From Trichomonas tenax (taxonomy: Eukaryota > Parabasalia > Trichomonadida > Trichomonadidae): a DNA stretch of 64,000 nucleotides. The notes below the pieces were generated by a model. That model did no database searches, was not told the DNA's origin, and saw only the letters and a list, made by a program, of their open reading frames with translations. The stretch is from NCBI GenBank assembly GCA_023091735.1, contig JALKBU010000013.1:1-64000 (forward strand), in the 5' to 3' direction. Position numbers and translations under genes: made by a program. This document shows positions 10,016-19,966 of the stretch, piece by piece. The stretch's first letter is position 1. The number at the start of each line of letters is the position of its first letter.

Positions 10016-12706
10016 ATGGATGATATTTCAAACCCAAAATGGGTCAAACAGATTAAAACAGATTCATCCATACAAACGATTTTAACGGGAAAATTCACTC
10101 ATCCAACAATAAGCGACTGTATTCTTGTTGGTCACTCATCAATTCGATTATTTTCGATAAAATCGAACAAATTTACCGAAACAACGAAATACATCCATTC
10201 GGATCCGATTTCTTCTGCTATTATCTACGATAAATCCGACCATTCCGAAATAATATTCATTTCGAAACTTGAACTCTTTTTTCTTTCTTTGAATGCTGAC
10301 CACAACTTTACCATTACACATAGACAGAAAATAGATCAAGAATATACATTTGTTTCTTGTTGGGATTCAAAAATTTTATTATACAGTACATATCCAACAA
10401 TTTCGATCGCTGATCGAGAAAAATTAGAGTTCGTGAGATATCATATAAATGTGCAAAGTGTTCTTTCTGCAGGAATTATTAATAACAGAATTGTGCTTCT
10501 TCAAAGAGCGAATAACTTCGAAGTTTGTTTTTACAGCTATGCCGATATCACGCAGCTGAAATCAGTATACAGAAAGGTCCTTAGTATGGAGATACCTTAT
10601 AGATTGATATGCTCACCAACACATAACGCCGTTTATGTTCTATCACAAGGAAAGTTTTCGAAAATACAAATGTCTGAAAATTCATATTTCTTCAATCCAT
10701 TCCAAATTTCAGGCAACGAAGGCGACGATCTGATAGTTGACGCAGTGAATGTTGGTGTGAATTTATATATGCTGAATGCTGATGGACTTTTGATAAGATT
10801 TGATGGAGAACAAGTTGAAATCCTTAAAAGTATAACTGGCGCAAATGCAATTGCATCACCGACTCTTAATAGAATTTTAGTGTCAGTAGATTCTGATAAA
10901 ATTCAGTTGCTTGATAGAGATCTGACCGTTCTTGATGAAATAGAAAGTGTTATTTGTAGAGCATCATCTTACAGAAAAGGAAATTTCATAATTGCAAGTG
11001 GGCATTCTGTTCATTCTGCATTTTATGATTATGGTATCGAAATAGAGAAAGTTACTGAAATGAAATATAATGTTCCTCCGCATCTTCAAACTTCATCGAG
11101 TGGCAACTTTACTTTCGTTATGTATCAAGACAAAGTTTTAGTTATTTCCGAAGATTTCAAGGATTGCACTCCTTCATTTTTGAAGCACAATCATTTCGAA
11201 AGAATTCATGCAAATTCACTTTCATTTTTCTTCGCTGTTTTTGATGATGCTGTTCATGTTTTTGATCATGGATATGTTAATGTCATCAAGCACAAATCAA
11301 CATTATCATGTTTTCACCATTCAACGATTTTCCTTGCTTCAGGAGATTATATCGGATGTTATATGTATTCAAATGGCATTCTCGAAAAAATTTCTGATAG
11401 AAAATTCACAAGCCAAATCTCAGCAGTTGCTACATATAACTCGACAAATGTTTTGATTGCATTATTTGATGGAACGATATTTGTAGCTGATGATGATTTG
11501 AATGTCAAAGAAGGATGTGCATTAGATGATTGCTTTGTTACTTCCTTTGTAGAATCAACAAATCAAATAGTTGCAGGTACTTCTAATGGACAAGTTATTG
11601 TCTTCTCATGCACTTTGGCAATTAAAAATAAATACATTGTTGGTATTTTGCCAGCTTATGTGTGTGGAACAGAAACGATTATTGGCTGCAAATGTGGCAA
11701 AAAGTTCTTCGCTATATTAGATGAAAAATCAAATATGCTGCCACCAGATTTCCTTTCATTTGATGTTCTTTCGAATGGAAAGTGCATCGCAATTGTTTCA
11801 AGTCCAAAGAAAGCTGCAAGTGCCGCTTTATTTACTTTTCATTTCACAGATGCAAATATTGGTTTCCACAGTCGAACTCTTTTCCAATTCAACGGATACA
11901 TTGATAGAGTTTGCTCAACAAGAACTAAGGATGCTTTTGTCTGCTCAATAAGGGAACCAGCATCGCTGTTTTGGTCACGAGGAGAAGTAATCACACCATT
12001 AGAAAACCGTGAAGTTGTAAGAACGATCTGCGAATGGAAAGCAAATCACGGAGGAAAATTCATCAATTTTTGGGTGATTGTTACCGAAGGATCAATGTCT
12101 GTTGCCAGATTCTTGTTATACATGCAGAGTTCATCAGATTATAAAGTTAGATCAATCCTAACTAAAGTATTTCAAGAACCAATCACATCATTTTGCTATA
12201 TATCTCCTGAACTCGCAATATTCACTCACTCCGAGCAAGTTGTTGGGATTTCCTTAGAATCAGGCAGTCTCAGGAAAGTGTTCAGTCATAAGGCTCTGTT
12301 ACCTGAAATTGTCTTCTCTGATGCCACTCCTGAACATGTTGCTTGCATAACAAATTCAAGAGGATTTTTCGTTATGAAAGTCGTGAAAAACACGCTTTCT
12401 ACTTCATTTGTACTGAAGAAACCACTCCTTGGATCAAGAATTAAGATTGTTGATAAGTATGTCGTTATATCAGACAGATTTGGACTTCTGGAGATATATA
12501 CAGTCGACGGAAAATTCATCAAAGGACATCATTTTGTTTCTTGCGTTACAGAGATGTTTAACATTGGTAACGATAAAGTATTGTGCTGCCATATATGTGG
12601 AGAACTAACTTTGATCAAAGTTGCTGATGGAGAAGTTCTTGATTCCGACATTTCATCTCTTTTCTCTTTTGGTCGATCTGCGTTTGCAAATTGGTCTGAA
12701 ATATAG
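10016..12706 (+). CDS. DDB1/SF3B3/CPSF160-type beta-propeller-like protein
   Basis: The 896-residue protein is made almost entirely of beta-strand-like segments of the kind seen in multi-propeller proteins. The opening region (ILTGKF, ILVGHSSIRLFSI) matches the first blades of the DDB1/SF3B3/CPSF160 family, whose members scaffold ubiquitin ligase, splicing or polyadenylation complexes. The C-terminal NIGNDKVLCCHICGELTLI segment is again blade-like. It is shorter than family members (about 1100-1400 residues), so either one propeller is missing or this is a different WD-like protein. The start was chosen from the initiator at 9994; an in-frame ATG at 9962 would add 18 residues. The family call is moderate and is not supported by any unique catalytic motif. 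Confidence 0.65.
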   Translation: MDDISNPKWVKQIKTDSSIQTILTGKFTHPTISDCILVGHSSIRLFSIKSNKFTETTKYIHSDPISSAIIYDKSDHSEIIFISKLELFFLSLNADHNFTITHRQKIDQEYTFVSCWDSKILLYSTYPTISIADREKLEFVRYHINVQSVLSAGIINNRIVLLQRANNFEVCFYSYADITQLKSVYRKVLSMEIPYRLICSPTHNAVYVLSQGKFSKIQMSENSYFFNPFQISGNEGDDLIVDAVNVGVNLYMLNADGLLIRFDGEQVEILKSITGANAIASPTLNRILVSVDSDKIQLLDRDLTVLDEIESVICRASSYRKGNFIIASGHSVHSAFYDYGIEIEKVTEMKYNVPPHLQTSSSGNFTFVMYQDKVLVISEDFKDCTPSFLKHNHFERIHANSLSFFFAVFDDAVHVFDHGYVNVIKHKSTLSCFHHSTIFLASGDYIGCYMYSNGILEKISDRKFTSQISAVATYNSTNVLIALFDGTIFVADDDLNVKEGCALDDCFVTSFVESTNQIVAGTSNGQVIVFSCTLAIKNKYIVGILPAYVCGTETIIGCKCGKKFFAILDEKSNMLPPDFLSFDVLSNGKCIAIVSSPKKAASAALFTFHFTDANIGFHSRTLFQFNGYIDRVCSTRTKDAFVCSIREPASLFWSRGEVITPLENREVVRTICEWKANHGGKFINFWVIVTEGSMSVARFLLYMQSSSDYKVRSILTKVFQEPITSFCYISPELAIFTHSEQVVGISLESGSLRKVFSHKALLPEIVFSDATPEHVACITNSRGFFVMKVVKNTLSTSFVLKKPLLGSRIKIVDKYVVISDRFGLLEIYTVDGKFIKGHHFVSCVTEMFNIGNDKVLCCHICGELTLIKVADGEVLDSDISSLFSFGRSAFANWSEI

Positions 12707-12873
12707 TGTTATTGTTTTATTGTTATTAAATAGATATTGTTATTCATGAAAATATGTTTTATTTAATACATATATTCAAATTAACAAACAAGTAAACTAA
12801 TATAAAAAAAATGTACTATAACAAGCGTTCATATGGTGATTAGGCAAAAAGAAATGGGCTAAAAAGAAGTAAA

Positions 12874-13365
12874 TTATTTGAATTCGGTAATTGTTTGACG
12901 GTGACGTGCCAAAATACGTGTTGGCAAACTTTTCATGAAGCTATTGTAAACTTCAGTCTTATCAAGTTTTTGTGTATCATTTTTGACGACTTCTTCATAA
13001 AAATCTTCACCATAAAGTTCTTTTGCTTTTTCAACTTCATCCTGATCATTTACATACTCTGCAAGTGAAGATCTATCATTTAATTTCTTAATATCGTTCT
13101 TGATATAATTTTCTTCTGCTTTTGCTTTGATTATTGCTAATTGCTCGTTTAATTCGTTTTGCTTTTGTTCGTTTTGTATTCTTTCGCGCTTTTTACGTAT
13201 TTCGTATTTAGAAACGTTTGCTTTATGGGTTATTGATTCATTATGACTTCTTTTGCATGCAGAATTATTTACAACGTACCTTTCGCAGTATTCACACCAA
13301 TAAAATCCCGGTTTTATCGGACCATTGTGTGAAATACTTCCTGAGTTTTGATCTCTATATGCCAT
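12874..13365 (-). CDS. U1/matrin-type zinc-finger protein, WBP4/FBP21-like
   Basis: This 163-residue protein has one U1-like C2H2 finger at about residues 22-48 (WCEYCERYVVNN then H..S.THK), with the same spacing as the finger of the splicing factor WBP4/FBP21. A basic, then acidic, helical stretch follows (KYEIRKKRERIQNEQKQNE). No WW domain is present. Related proteins act in the spliceosome, which exists in trichomonads despite few introns; a splicing role here is inferred. Upstream on its strand is GATGTAAAGTCA (about 13390-13400), resembling the TGTAAA promoter motif seen elsewhere in the window. Confidence 0.75.
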   Translation of the reverse strand: MAYRDQNSGSISHNGPIKPGFYWCEYCERYVVNNSACKRSHNESITHKANVSKYEIRKKRERIQNEQKQNELNEQLAIIKAKAEENYIKNDIKKLNDRSSLAEYVNDQDEVEKAKELYGEDFYEEVVKNDTQKLDKTEVYNSFMKSLPTRILARHRQTITEFK

Positions 13366-13468
13366 TTGATACTTTTTGCCATATTTTTGACTTTACATCA
13401 AATGTTGACTCTTAAAAATATTTATTTGTCAAATTTATTGAAAATCAAAAACAAAGTGCTAACTTAGT

Positions 13469-14692
13469 TTTACAAAAACCGAATCTGCCTATAAGCCGCG
13501 AAGCAAACTTTTATTCAATAAATTACCCAAAAAGTGTCATTGTGGAACACCTTCCGGGTTGATTTTAGAGATATGTGAATGAGCAGTAGCTCTGGTGGTA
13601 TACTTCGCATTAAATCTTAATATCTTTGAAAGAAGCTGATTATAATATCTCTACTGCAACCAATATACCTTGCAGGATCGAGTTCTAGGCGAAATTTGAG
13701 TGAGCATTGTAAACCCTCTAACATCTTGTTCACCCAAGATCTTGAGGGTGGATCGACGTCATATTCATTTGTTTTAAGCGTAAGATAAGGCGGCTCTGTG
13801 AGTGCTAAGAACCTGCATGCAATTTCAATTTGTCTTAGTTTTAATCGATGTGCTTCATCGCAGACATCATATGATGCCTTGATGTATCTAGCAAGCTCTG
13901 ATTGTTCATTGGGACATAAGTAGGGGAGAGCTCCACCTTCTAATCCTTTTCTCCAAGAATATCTTAGTGCAGAATGAATAAGACACTTTTTTAGAGCTTC
14001 AGTGCGGAGGTTGCAGGACTGGAAGACATTTCGGTCACAATAGCTATTGAAGAAATCAATTTGGATCTGGCGATATGTTCTCTTTTCGAAGACTCTTTTC
14101 AGTAAGATGAAAATTTGCTCTTCTGAGAATCCATCTAGCGTGAGGAGGCTCCACACAGCTTCATTTATCCAAGTTGGGCCAACGATTTTCTTAAATTTTT
14201 TTCGAAAAATTTTAACAAAATTAGCATAGTGATACCATGTTGAATATAATATCAAAAGTTAGTTTTAGTCATTTTTAACTAATTTCTTTTTTCGAAAAAT
14301 TTTTGATGATTACCGGATAATAAGCATCAGAGATATCTGAAAATAAAGAATTAAGTTTTAATAAATTTTCATATCAAAATTTCAGTTTGGAGCGACGGCT
14401 TGACAATTTTAATATTATATCATAATGAATATGATAAATATTTTTACGATAAATAATTTTAGCAAATACACATATAACCCAAAAAGTAACGCTGCTTCGC
14501 GGCTCGTGAAAGCTCGTTATAATCACTGTCCAAAGAATATAATAGAAATAAAATTATTATATATTTCACAATACCTTATATACATGTAGGAGCACATCTG
14601 CAACTGTTTATGTGGATAGATGGTCAACTAATTTCTGAACACCAAGCCAGCAGATCAAATTTATAATGATAAGAATTTACGGTTTTTGTAAA
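13469..14692. mobile_element. Decayed DNA transposon bounded by nested inverted repeats
   Basis: Two pairs of perfect inverted repeats enclose the transposase remnant. TTTACAAAAACCG at 13469-13481 pairs with its complement at 14680-14692. AGCCGCGAAGCA at 13494-13505 pairs with its complement at 14493-14504. A direct copy of ACCCAAAAAGT lies at 13525-13535 and 14477-14487. The two pairs have unequal spacing on the two sides (12 versus 175 bases), so they cannot be one simple terminal repeat. I see no target-site duplication. The outer pair may be the true end or a coincidence; the inner pair, with its high GC in an AT-rich setting, is the stronger candidate terminus. Confidence 0.45.
13514..14255 (-). 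pseudogene. DDE-superfamily (CENP-B/pogo-like) transposase, N-terminal remnant
   Basis: An intact frame (13617-14255) encodes a helix-turn-helix-rich segment: WINEAVWSLL, then CPNEQSELARYI, then PPSRSWVNKML, in the order of the DNA-binding half of CENP-B/pogo-like transposases. After the stop at 13617 the same frame continues as recognisable sequence (IPPELLLIH) to another stop near 13514, close to where the first catalytic Asp (usually in N-x-DET) would be expected; that motif is absent. The catalytic DDE portion is missing. The inverted repeats around it support a mobile origin. Confidence 0.6.
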
Positions 14693-14706
14693 GTTAAAAT
14701 ATCATT

Positions 14707-14727
14707 GTCATGTAAAGTTCAATTTCT
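14707..14727 (+). promoter_or_regulatory. TCATGTAAAG motif plus TCAATTT initiator-like site
   Basis: GTCATGTAAAG is followed directly by TTCAATTTC, 3 bases before the ATG at 14730. The combination is like the other TGTAAA-containing promoters in the window and argues that 14730 is, or was, the start of the next gene. Confidence 0.5.
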
Positions 14728-14729
14728 GA

Positions 14730-15857
14730 ATGTAGAGTGTCAAATTATTTATTAGAAAAAAATTGGAAACAAGAAAAAGAAAGCAACAAAGGAAAATCGA
14801 TCCTCTCTATTATGCAGATTTTGCAGAAGACAATGCAACCGTTAAAGACATCGAAGCAAGATTTGCAACACTCGAATTTTTCAAGCAGAAATGCGAAAGT
14901 CAAGAAGAAGCTGTGCGAAAAACATTCCTTTGGACAGCAGATCCAAATCAAATGCCCTTAGAAATATGGAATTCTTTGGAATCTATCACAGGAGACAATG
15001 ATGAAACATTCAATGATCAAGATTATAACGAAAGAGAAGATTTTTACAATGATATGTACGATGATTACCAGCAGCCGCTCTTTATCTCAAAGAGAACACG
15101 TAAAACGAAATTAGTTGATGATTCTCACTTTATTGGCTCAGAATTCGCAGTTGAACACATCGGAGAAGGTATAGAAATATGGCCGACGTACCGCTTAAAG
15201 AGATTCTTGCAACCAGATGGTGCAAGAGAAACCTTCAATTTCAATTTCGTCAAAGAAGTTGTTCCTTTCGAAACATATTCGCAAAATGCAAACAAGTCTA
15301 TTAGACATATTGTGAGTAAGATCACGGCATCTTCGGTCATGAAGATATCCAGAAGGCCCACAGCAATAGTGATGGACCCACCCACTGATAAATGGGGAGT
15401 TGACGAATATTGCAACTTTTTCTCAGCGTTCAGGGAATTAGACACACAGACATATTTCGCGATTTGGATAGATACAAACAATGTAGTCGATGTGTCTGCT
15501 GCTGTCCAAAGAACGAAATGCATATTCTGTGATATGGTTGCTGTCCACATTCATGATGGTGTCGGCGCAAATACATTCGAATATTCGAGTGGCGGATTGC
15601 CTCACACGTCACGACAGTTCGCGATCATAAGGACAGGGAAGGGCGTCTTCAGGATCCACTACCAGCAGATGAAAGACTACGACAGCGGGATTGTCATCCC
15701 TTCAAGCAAATCAGATGGCAGAGATTCGTATCCGGAGACGATCAATTCATGCATCGAGAAACTTCTTGGTGACAAAGACGCTGTCTTCGTTGAACTTTGG
15801 CCATCTCTGTATGCAAAGAGACCAGGATGGATATACATCGACGAGAAACAAACTTAA
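14730..15857 (+). CDS. MT-A70-like (METTL14-like) protein with in-frame stop right after ATG
   Basis: The frame from 14736 encodes an MT-A70-type fold. VMDPPTDKW (15372 on) corresponds to the DPPW motif of METTL3 and the EPPL of METTL14. ELWPSLYAKRPGWI near the end corresponds to the FGR...RPGWI terminus. MT-A70 proteins methylate adenosine N6 in mRNA, or act as the inactive partner. Here Trp of DPPW is Thr, so inactivity, as in METTL14, is likely but inferred. Oddly, the only ATG with a good promoter (14730) is followed at once by TAG in the same frame. The next in-frame ATG is 14952, which would remove about 73 residues of coding-like sequence. The rest is uninterrupted. Options are a start-stop regulatory codon pair, a recent null allele, an unseen upstream exon or a sequencing error. 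Confidence 0.65.
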
Positions 15858-16180
15858 TTTATTCGCTTAACTGTCTTTTTGCATCGCGAAATACAAACTC
15901 TATGTTTCTGTGTGATTCCATATTGAATTATGCTTCTTAACATCAATAATTTGAATCAAAATTTCAATTTCCAATCTTTAAATTTCATTGTATGCTTCAG
16001 AATATAAGTTACCAATGCTTTTGAAAGTAAAATCATACAATAATTAGTACATTATATCTTTAGATGATTCTGATTTTTAATATCTGTATTTTTTCTAACT
16101 GAAATGAGCACTTCAGGCAGATGAATTGAACTTCCAATGACATTTTGCAGGTATGATTACGATGCATAAGTGAAAAATTG
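15858..16180. other. Intergenic, nothing recognised
   Basis: AT-rich 3' and 5' flanks; no frame or repeat supported. Confidence 0.5.
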
Positions 16181-16187
16181 TCATTTT
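16181..16187 (+). promoter_or_regulatory. Initiator TCATTTT of the glycine-rich pseudogene
   Basis: TCATTTTTG directly abuts ATG at 16190, as in expressed genes of the window, so the dead gene retained its promoter-proximal element. Confidence 0.5.
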
Positions 16188-16189
16188 TG

Positions 16190-17166
16190 ATGTGATATTC
16201 CTGTTTATTCTATCAATGATATATTTCGACACAGAATTCTACGACTTTTCGTATAAAGGATATTCCCAAAATATCACCTTAAAGCCCGGAATTTATCGAT
16301 TTGAAGTTTGGAGTGCGAAAGGTGGGGATGGATCTTTTAGTAATGATTTTAATCGCCCGGCGGCAGCGGTGGATATTCTCGTGGAGAAATAACAATAAAA
16401 AACACTGTTGATGCGTTTGTGTTTGTAGGCGGCCAAGGACTCATCGACGATGGCGGATTCAACGGTGTGGACTATAACCACGACACTTCTTCGAATTTTA
16501 AGAGAGCGTCCTGTGGCGGTGCCACTGACATTCTTCTGATTTCTCTACCACCATGTTATTGTCGCAGGCGGCGTTGGTGGAGGGAATTCAGCAACATCAG
16601 ACGGTGCCGCCAACGGTGGCGTTGGTGGAGGCCTCACTAGAGGTAAATCTCCTGGCCACTATTCATATTCGGGTGATTACTCCAATGCAGATGACTCCGG
16701 TGGTACATAAACATCTGGCGGCCAGATGGGCATTTATGCATATAGTATTTCTTACGAAAATAAAGCCCAGTATCCAAATGGCAGATTTGGATATGGAGGT
16801 GATTATCAAGGTTATAATGGCCTTGTTGGGGCAGGTGGTGGCGGCTGGTATGGCGGTGCATCAGGGAACGGTCACGGAGGTGAAGGAGGAGGTGGTTCAG
16901 GATTCGTTTTCAACGAGTCTTCGATCAACTCAGTTCCCTCAGAATATAAACTTTCTCGTGACTTCATGTTCTATGATGCAGACACCATACCAGGCGACAA
17001 AAACATTTCTGATCCCAGCAGAAACATTGTTCTTGGAAACTTAGGTCATAGATTTGCTCGAATTACTGTTTTATCTTTATCGAATAATATCATTAAATGT
17101 AACACATGCATCAATGACTTTAAAATAAGAAATCATTATTTGTTCCTGTTCCTTTTAAAGATTTAA
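16190..17166 (+). pseudogene. Glycine-rich secreted or surface protein, frameshifted
   Basis: Pieces of one protein appear in shifting frames. A signal-peptide-like start (IFLFILSMIYF) leads to EVWSAKGGDG, then GGYSRGEITI and FVFVGGQGLIDDGGFNG, then CGGATDI, then VIVAGGVGGGN, and finally VGAGGGGWYGG and GGGSGFVF. This is the trichomonad glycine-rich (ALK-like Gly_rich) domain. Lesions seen are: ATG at 16190 followed by TGA, one base out of register with the coding frame; a frame change near 16360; another near 16545; and a TAA near 16708. The protein is therefore not made as a whole. It was probably a surface or secreted protein; no membrane anchor is clear at the end. Confidence 0.8.
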
Positions 17167-17224
17167 GTTCATTGATTATTAAAAGCTTCATAATTAATAA
17201 GAATAGAATGTTTATTTAAAAAAA

Positions 17225-19966
17225 TTACATTAAAGTACCTTCGTCACCTTCTGATATTCTAACAATTTCCATGAAAACTTTCTCAAGAGAAGAAGATGAG
17301 CAAGTGTAATAAGAAAATCCGTTATTTGATCTCTTTCCTTCCTCCATCTTCTTGAATAGCTTTCCGAGATTGACCGATGAAGCAGGAACGTTATAGATTC
17401 TTGCAGATGGACGCTTGATTGATAATGCTGCCTGTGGAATGTTCTCTGTGAAGAACTTGTCAACGAGAGCGCCAGTTTCATCTGTCTCATCATTGAGCTG
17501 CATATCGATCTTGTAGTCTGTTCCGAACTTTGACTGAAGGTACTGTGGAGAGCCAACAGTGTAAACGTTACCCTTGATCATGATTGAAATGTTGTCGCAG
17601 AGTGCTTCTGCCTCAGAAAGCAAATGTGTGCAAAGCATGAATGTCTTTTGGCCTCTGTAGTAGAGAATCATTTCGTGAACTTGCCTTCTAGAGACTGGAT
17701 CGAGTGTAGCTGTTGGCTCATCGAGAAGGATGATCTTAGCTCTTCCCAAGAAAGACAAAGCGATAGCGAGCTTTCTGACATCACCTTCGGAGAGTTCTCT
17801 GATTGGAATGTCCTTGAGTTCGCCGAGCTCGAGAAGCTGAATCAGACGCTGGCTGTTTCTCCTTTCGTGGTCTGGGCTCATTCTGTGAAGGAGTGAGTAG
17901 AAGTGGAAGTGCTCTGAGATTGTCATATCCATGCAAAGGTGTGTGTTGAACTGAGGGCAGACAGCGAGCAATGATGGATCGTTCTCGACCATGATATCCT
18001 TTCCATTGATCTCGATTGTACCATCTGATGGCGGAAGAAGAGAGGTGATCATGTTGATGAGCGTTGTCTTACCAGCACCGTTAGCGCCAAGGAATCCGAA
18101 CAATGAACCCTTCTTGACACCGAGTGATACCTTGTTGACAGCAGGAATTGGCTTTCCTTCTGTGTTGAAGAAAAGTCTTGAAACGTTGTGGATTCTGACA
18201 GCGTAGTCGTTGTTTTCTTCGACTTCCTTCTCCATGTCGTGAGCTTCCTGTGTGACTGGGTGCTTCTTCTTCTGTTCCTCGAAGAACTCGTGGTAGTCGC
18301 CGAAGTTGGACTTGGCAGCCTTACGCTGAAGGTAGATTCTGTATCTCTCGATGATGAAGAGGATGACACCATAGATAACAATATCAACGAAAGCATAGAT
18401 GGAGTATGGCTGAGCTGTTGATTCGTTCTTGAAGTAGTACTTCATGCCCTCCTTGTTGTAGTTGTAGTAGATGAAGACGTTCTGCATGTAGCCTTCCATG
18501 AGAAGTGGTGGGAGAAGGCCGTAAATCCAGCCGCAGAATTCTGTCTTCCTGATTGAGCCGAGTGGATCGTTGAAATCGAGTGTGACGAGTGTAACGATGA
18601 TTGGGATGATAAGGAAAATGATGTTGACAATGAAAGCGTTTCTTGCAGCAGAATCTGCGTTTGTGAACAAGAATGACAAAACGTAGATGTAAAGGATCAT
18701 CGCTGGGCCGCAGATGAAGATGATGTAATAAGAAACGCCGAGGTTCTTGTAGAAGTTTGGAATCTTGCAGATGACGAACAAAAGCCAAACGAGGGTAACT
18801 TCGATGATCCAGATGAAGAAATCGAAGATGAATGTGACGACCCAGTAAGGGAGAATTTCGAGTGAGCAAGAGACCATGTAAGCTCTGATTGGGCCTTGGA
18901 TATCGAGAATTGGTGTGATAATGACTGTTGTGATGATACTTGTTAAACCTGCCGCAATAAGTAAAGGAGCAACGACTGAGAACACAATATCTCTGCCTTG
19001 GCCAGCCAAAAGGGAGTAAATGATGCTGAAATCGGCGTGCTTGGATAAGCCATACTTCTGGTAAGCTCCAGCAACTTGCATCTTGAATTCCGGTGGAACC
19101 ACATTATACTTTGGATCGCTGATATTTGGTGGGTTTGTCAATGTTGCCAATTCGATTCTGTAGATGTTGCAATATGAAATTAAGGACATGTTGGAGAACA
19201 ACAATGTGTTGACGTTCATTGACATTGTATCATTCCAAAGCATTGTTAAGTTGTTGCCGCCTTGTGGATTGAACTGTTCTGGAAGGCTAATGCCCATAGC
19301 GACAAATGTTCCGTTCTCTTTGCATTTATAAAGGAAATCGTTTGCTTCATCAACAGTCTTAAACAACGCCAGATCAGGGTAATAACCCATATCGTTGTAG
19401 AACAGAGAATTGATGGAGTTGATGTACTTGAGCTGGAACGCTTTGTTTGCGAAATTATTCTCGTAATCACTCGCTACGACCGCGAGAACCTTTGGCTTTG
19501 TTGGGAAAGCGTTGAAATTGTACAAAATAACTTGATCTTGAACTAATGAGTCCATGAGGACTTTGACAATGATAGCTAAGCAGGAAACGACGAGTGTAAC
19601 AATGATGTTGGAAATAACGCTGACTAAAGATCTCTTAACGCCAATCCATCTTCTGTAGAACATAGCTTTGAACTGAGCACCTGTTGGATGGAATTTCTCA
19701 TCACCTTCTCTCTCTGCTTGTTCATCTAATTCAGGATTAGCGCTGATGATGTCTGTAGTTCTCCTCTGAATTCTTGATGACCTTGGAGTAGCATTAGATG
19801 TAGCAGTAGCCTTCTTTGATGTTGAAGAAACAGAGCTGCTAACAGATTGTTCTTCTACGTGTTTCTCTTCTTGTTGTTGAGGCTTTTGATCAACGGGAGC
19901 CTGCTGGTCCTCGACTGTATTGCCTGCAGGAACAGTAGGTATGTCTGATGAATCCGTACTAGACAT
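17225..19966 (-). CDS. ABCA-type half transporter
   Basis: The 913-residue protein has one membrane domain followed by one nucleotide-binding domain, in the forward order of the ABCA subfamily but half its usual size. The N-terminal 65 residues are polar and Ser/Thr-rich. One span (about 72-95) precedes a large extracytoplasmic loop, then further spans at about 330-560. The NBD has Walker A GANGAGKTT (about 627), a Q-loop CPQFN, Walker B ILLDEPTATLDP (about 745) and the H-loop His in LCTHLLSEAE. The signature is LSEGD rather than LSGG(M/Q), a substitution that might affect ATPase rate. ABCA proteins usually move lipids. The ATG is preceded by TCATAA. It probably acts as a dimer. Confidence 0.9.
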   Translation of the reverse strand: MSSTDSSDIPTVPAGNTVEDQQAPVDQKPQQQEEKHVEEQSVSSSVSSTSKKATATSNATPRSSRIQRRTTDIISANPELDEQAEREGDEKFHPTGAQFKAMFYRRWIGVKRSLVSVISNIIVTLVVSCLAIIVKVLMDSLVQDQVILYNFNAFPTKPKVLAVVASDYENNFANKAFQLKYINSINSLFYNDMGYYPDLALFKTVDEANDFLYKCKENGTFVAMGISLPEQFNPQGGNNLTMLWNDTMSMNVNTLLFSNMSLISYCNIYRIELATLTNPPNISDPKYNVVPPEFKMQVAGAYQKYGLSKHADFSIIYSLLAGQGRDIVFSVVAPLLIAAGLTSIITTVIITPILDIQGPIRAYMVSCSLEILPYWVVTFIFDFFIWIIEVTLVWLLFVICKIPNFYKNLGVSYYIIFICGPAMILYIYVLSFLFTNADSAARNAFIVNIIFLIIPIIVTLVTLDFNDPLGSIRKTEFCGWIYGLLPPLLMEGYMQNVFIYYNYNKEGMKYYFKNESTAQPYSIYAFVDIVIYGVILFIIERYRIYLQRKAAKSNFGDYHEFFEEQKKKHPVTQEAHDMEKEVEENNDYAVRIHNVSRLFFNTEGKPIPAVNKVSLGVKKGSLFGFLGANGAGKTTLINMITSLLPPSDGTIEINGKDIMVENDPSLLAVCPQFNTHLCMDMTISEHFHFYSLLHRMSPDHERRNSQRLIQLLELGELKDIPIRELSEGDVRKLAIALSFLGRAKIILLDEPTATLDPVSRRQVHEMILYYRGQKTFMLCTHLLSEAEALCDNISIMIKGNVYTVGSPQYLQSKFGTDYKIDMQLNDETDETGALVDKFFTENIPQAALSIKRPSARIYNVPASSVNLGKLFKKMEEGKRSNNGFSYYTCSSSSLEKVFMEIVRISEGDEGTLM

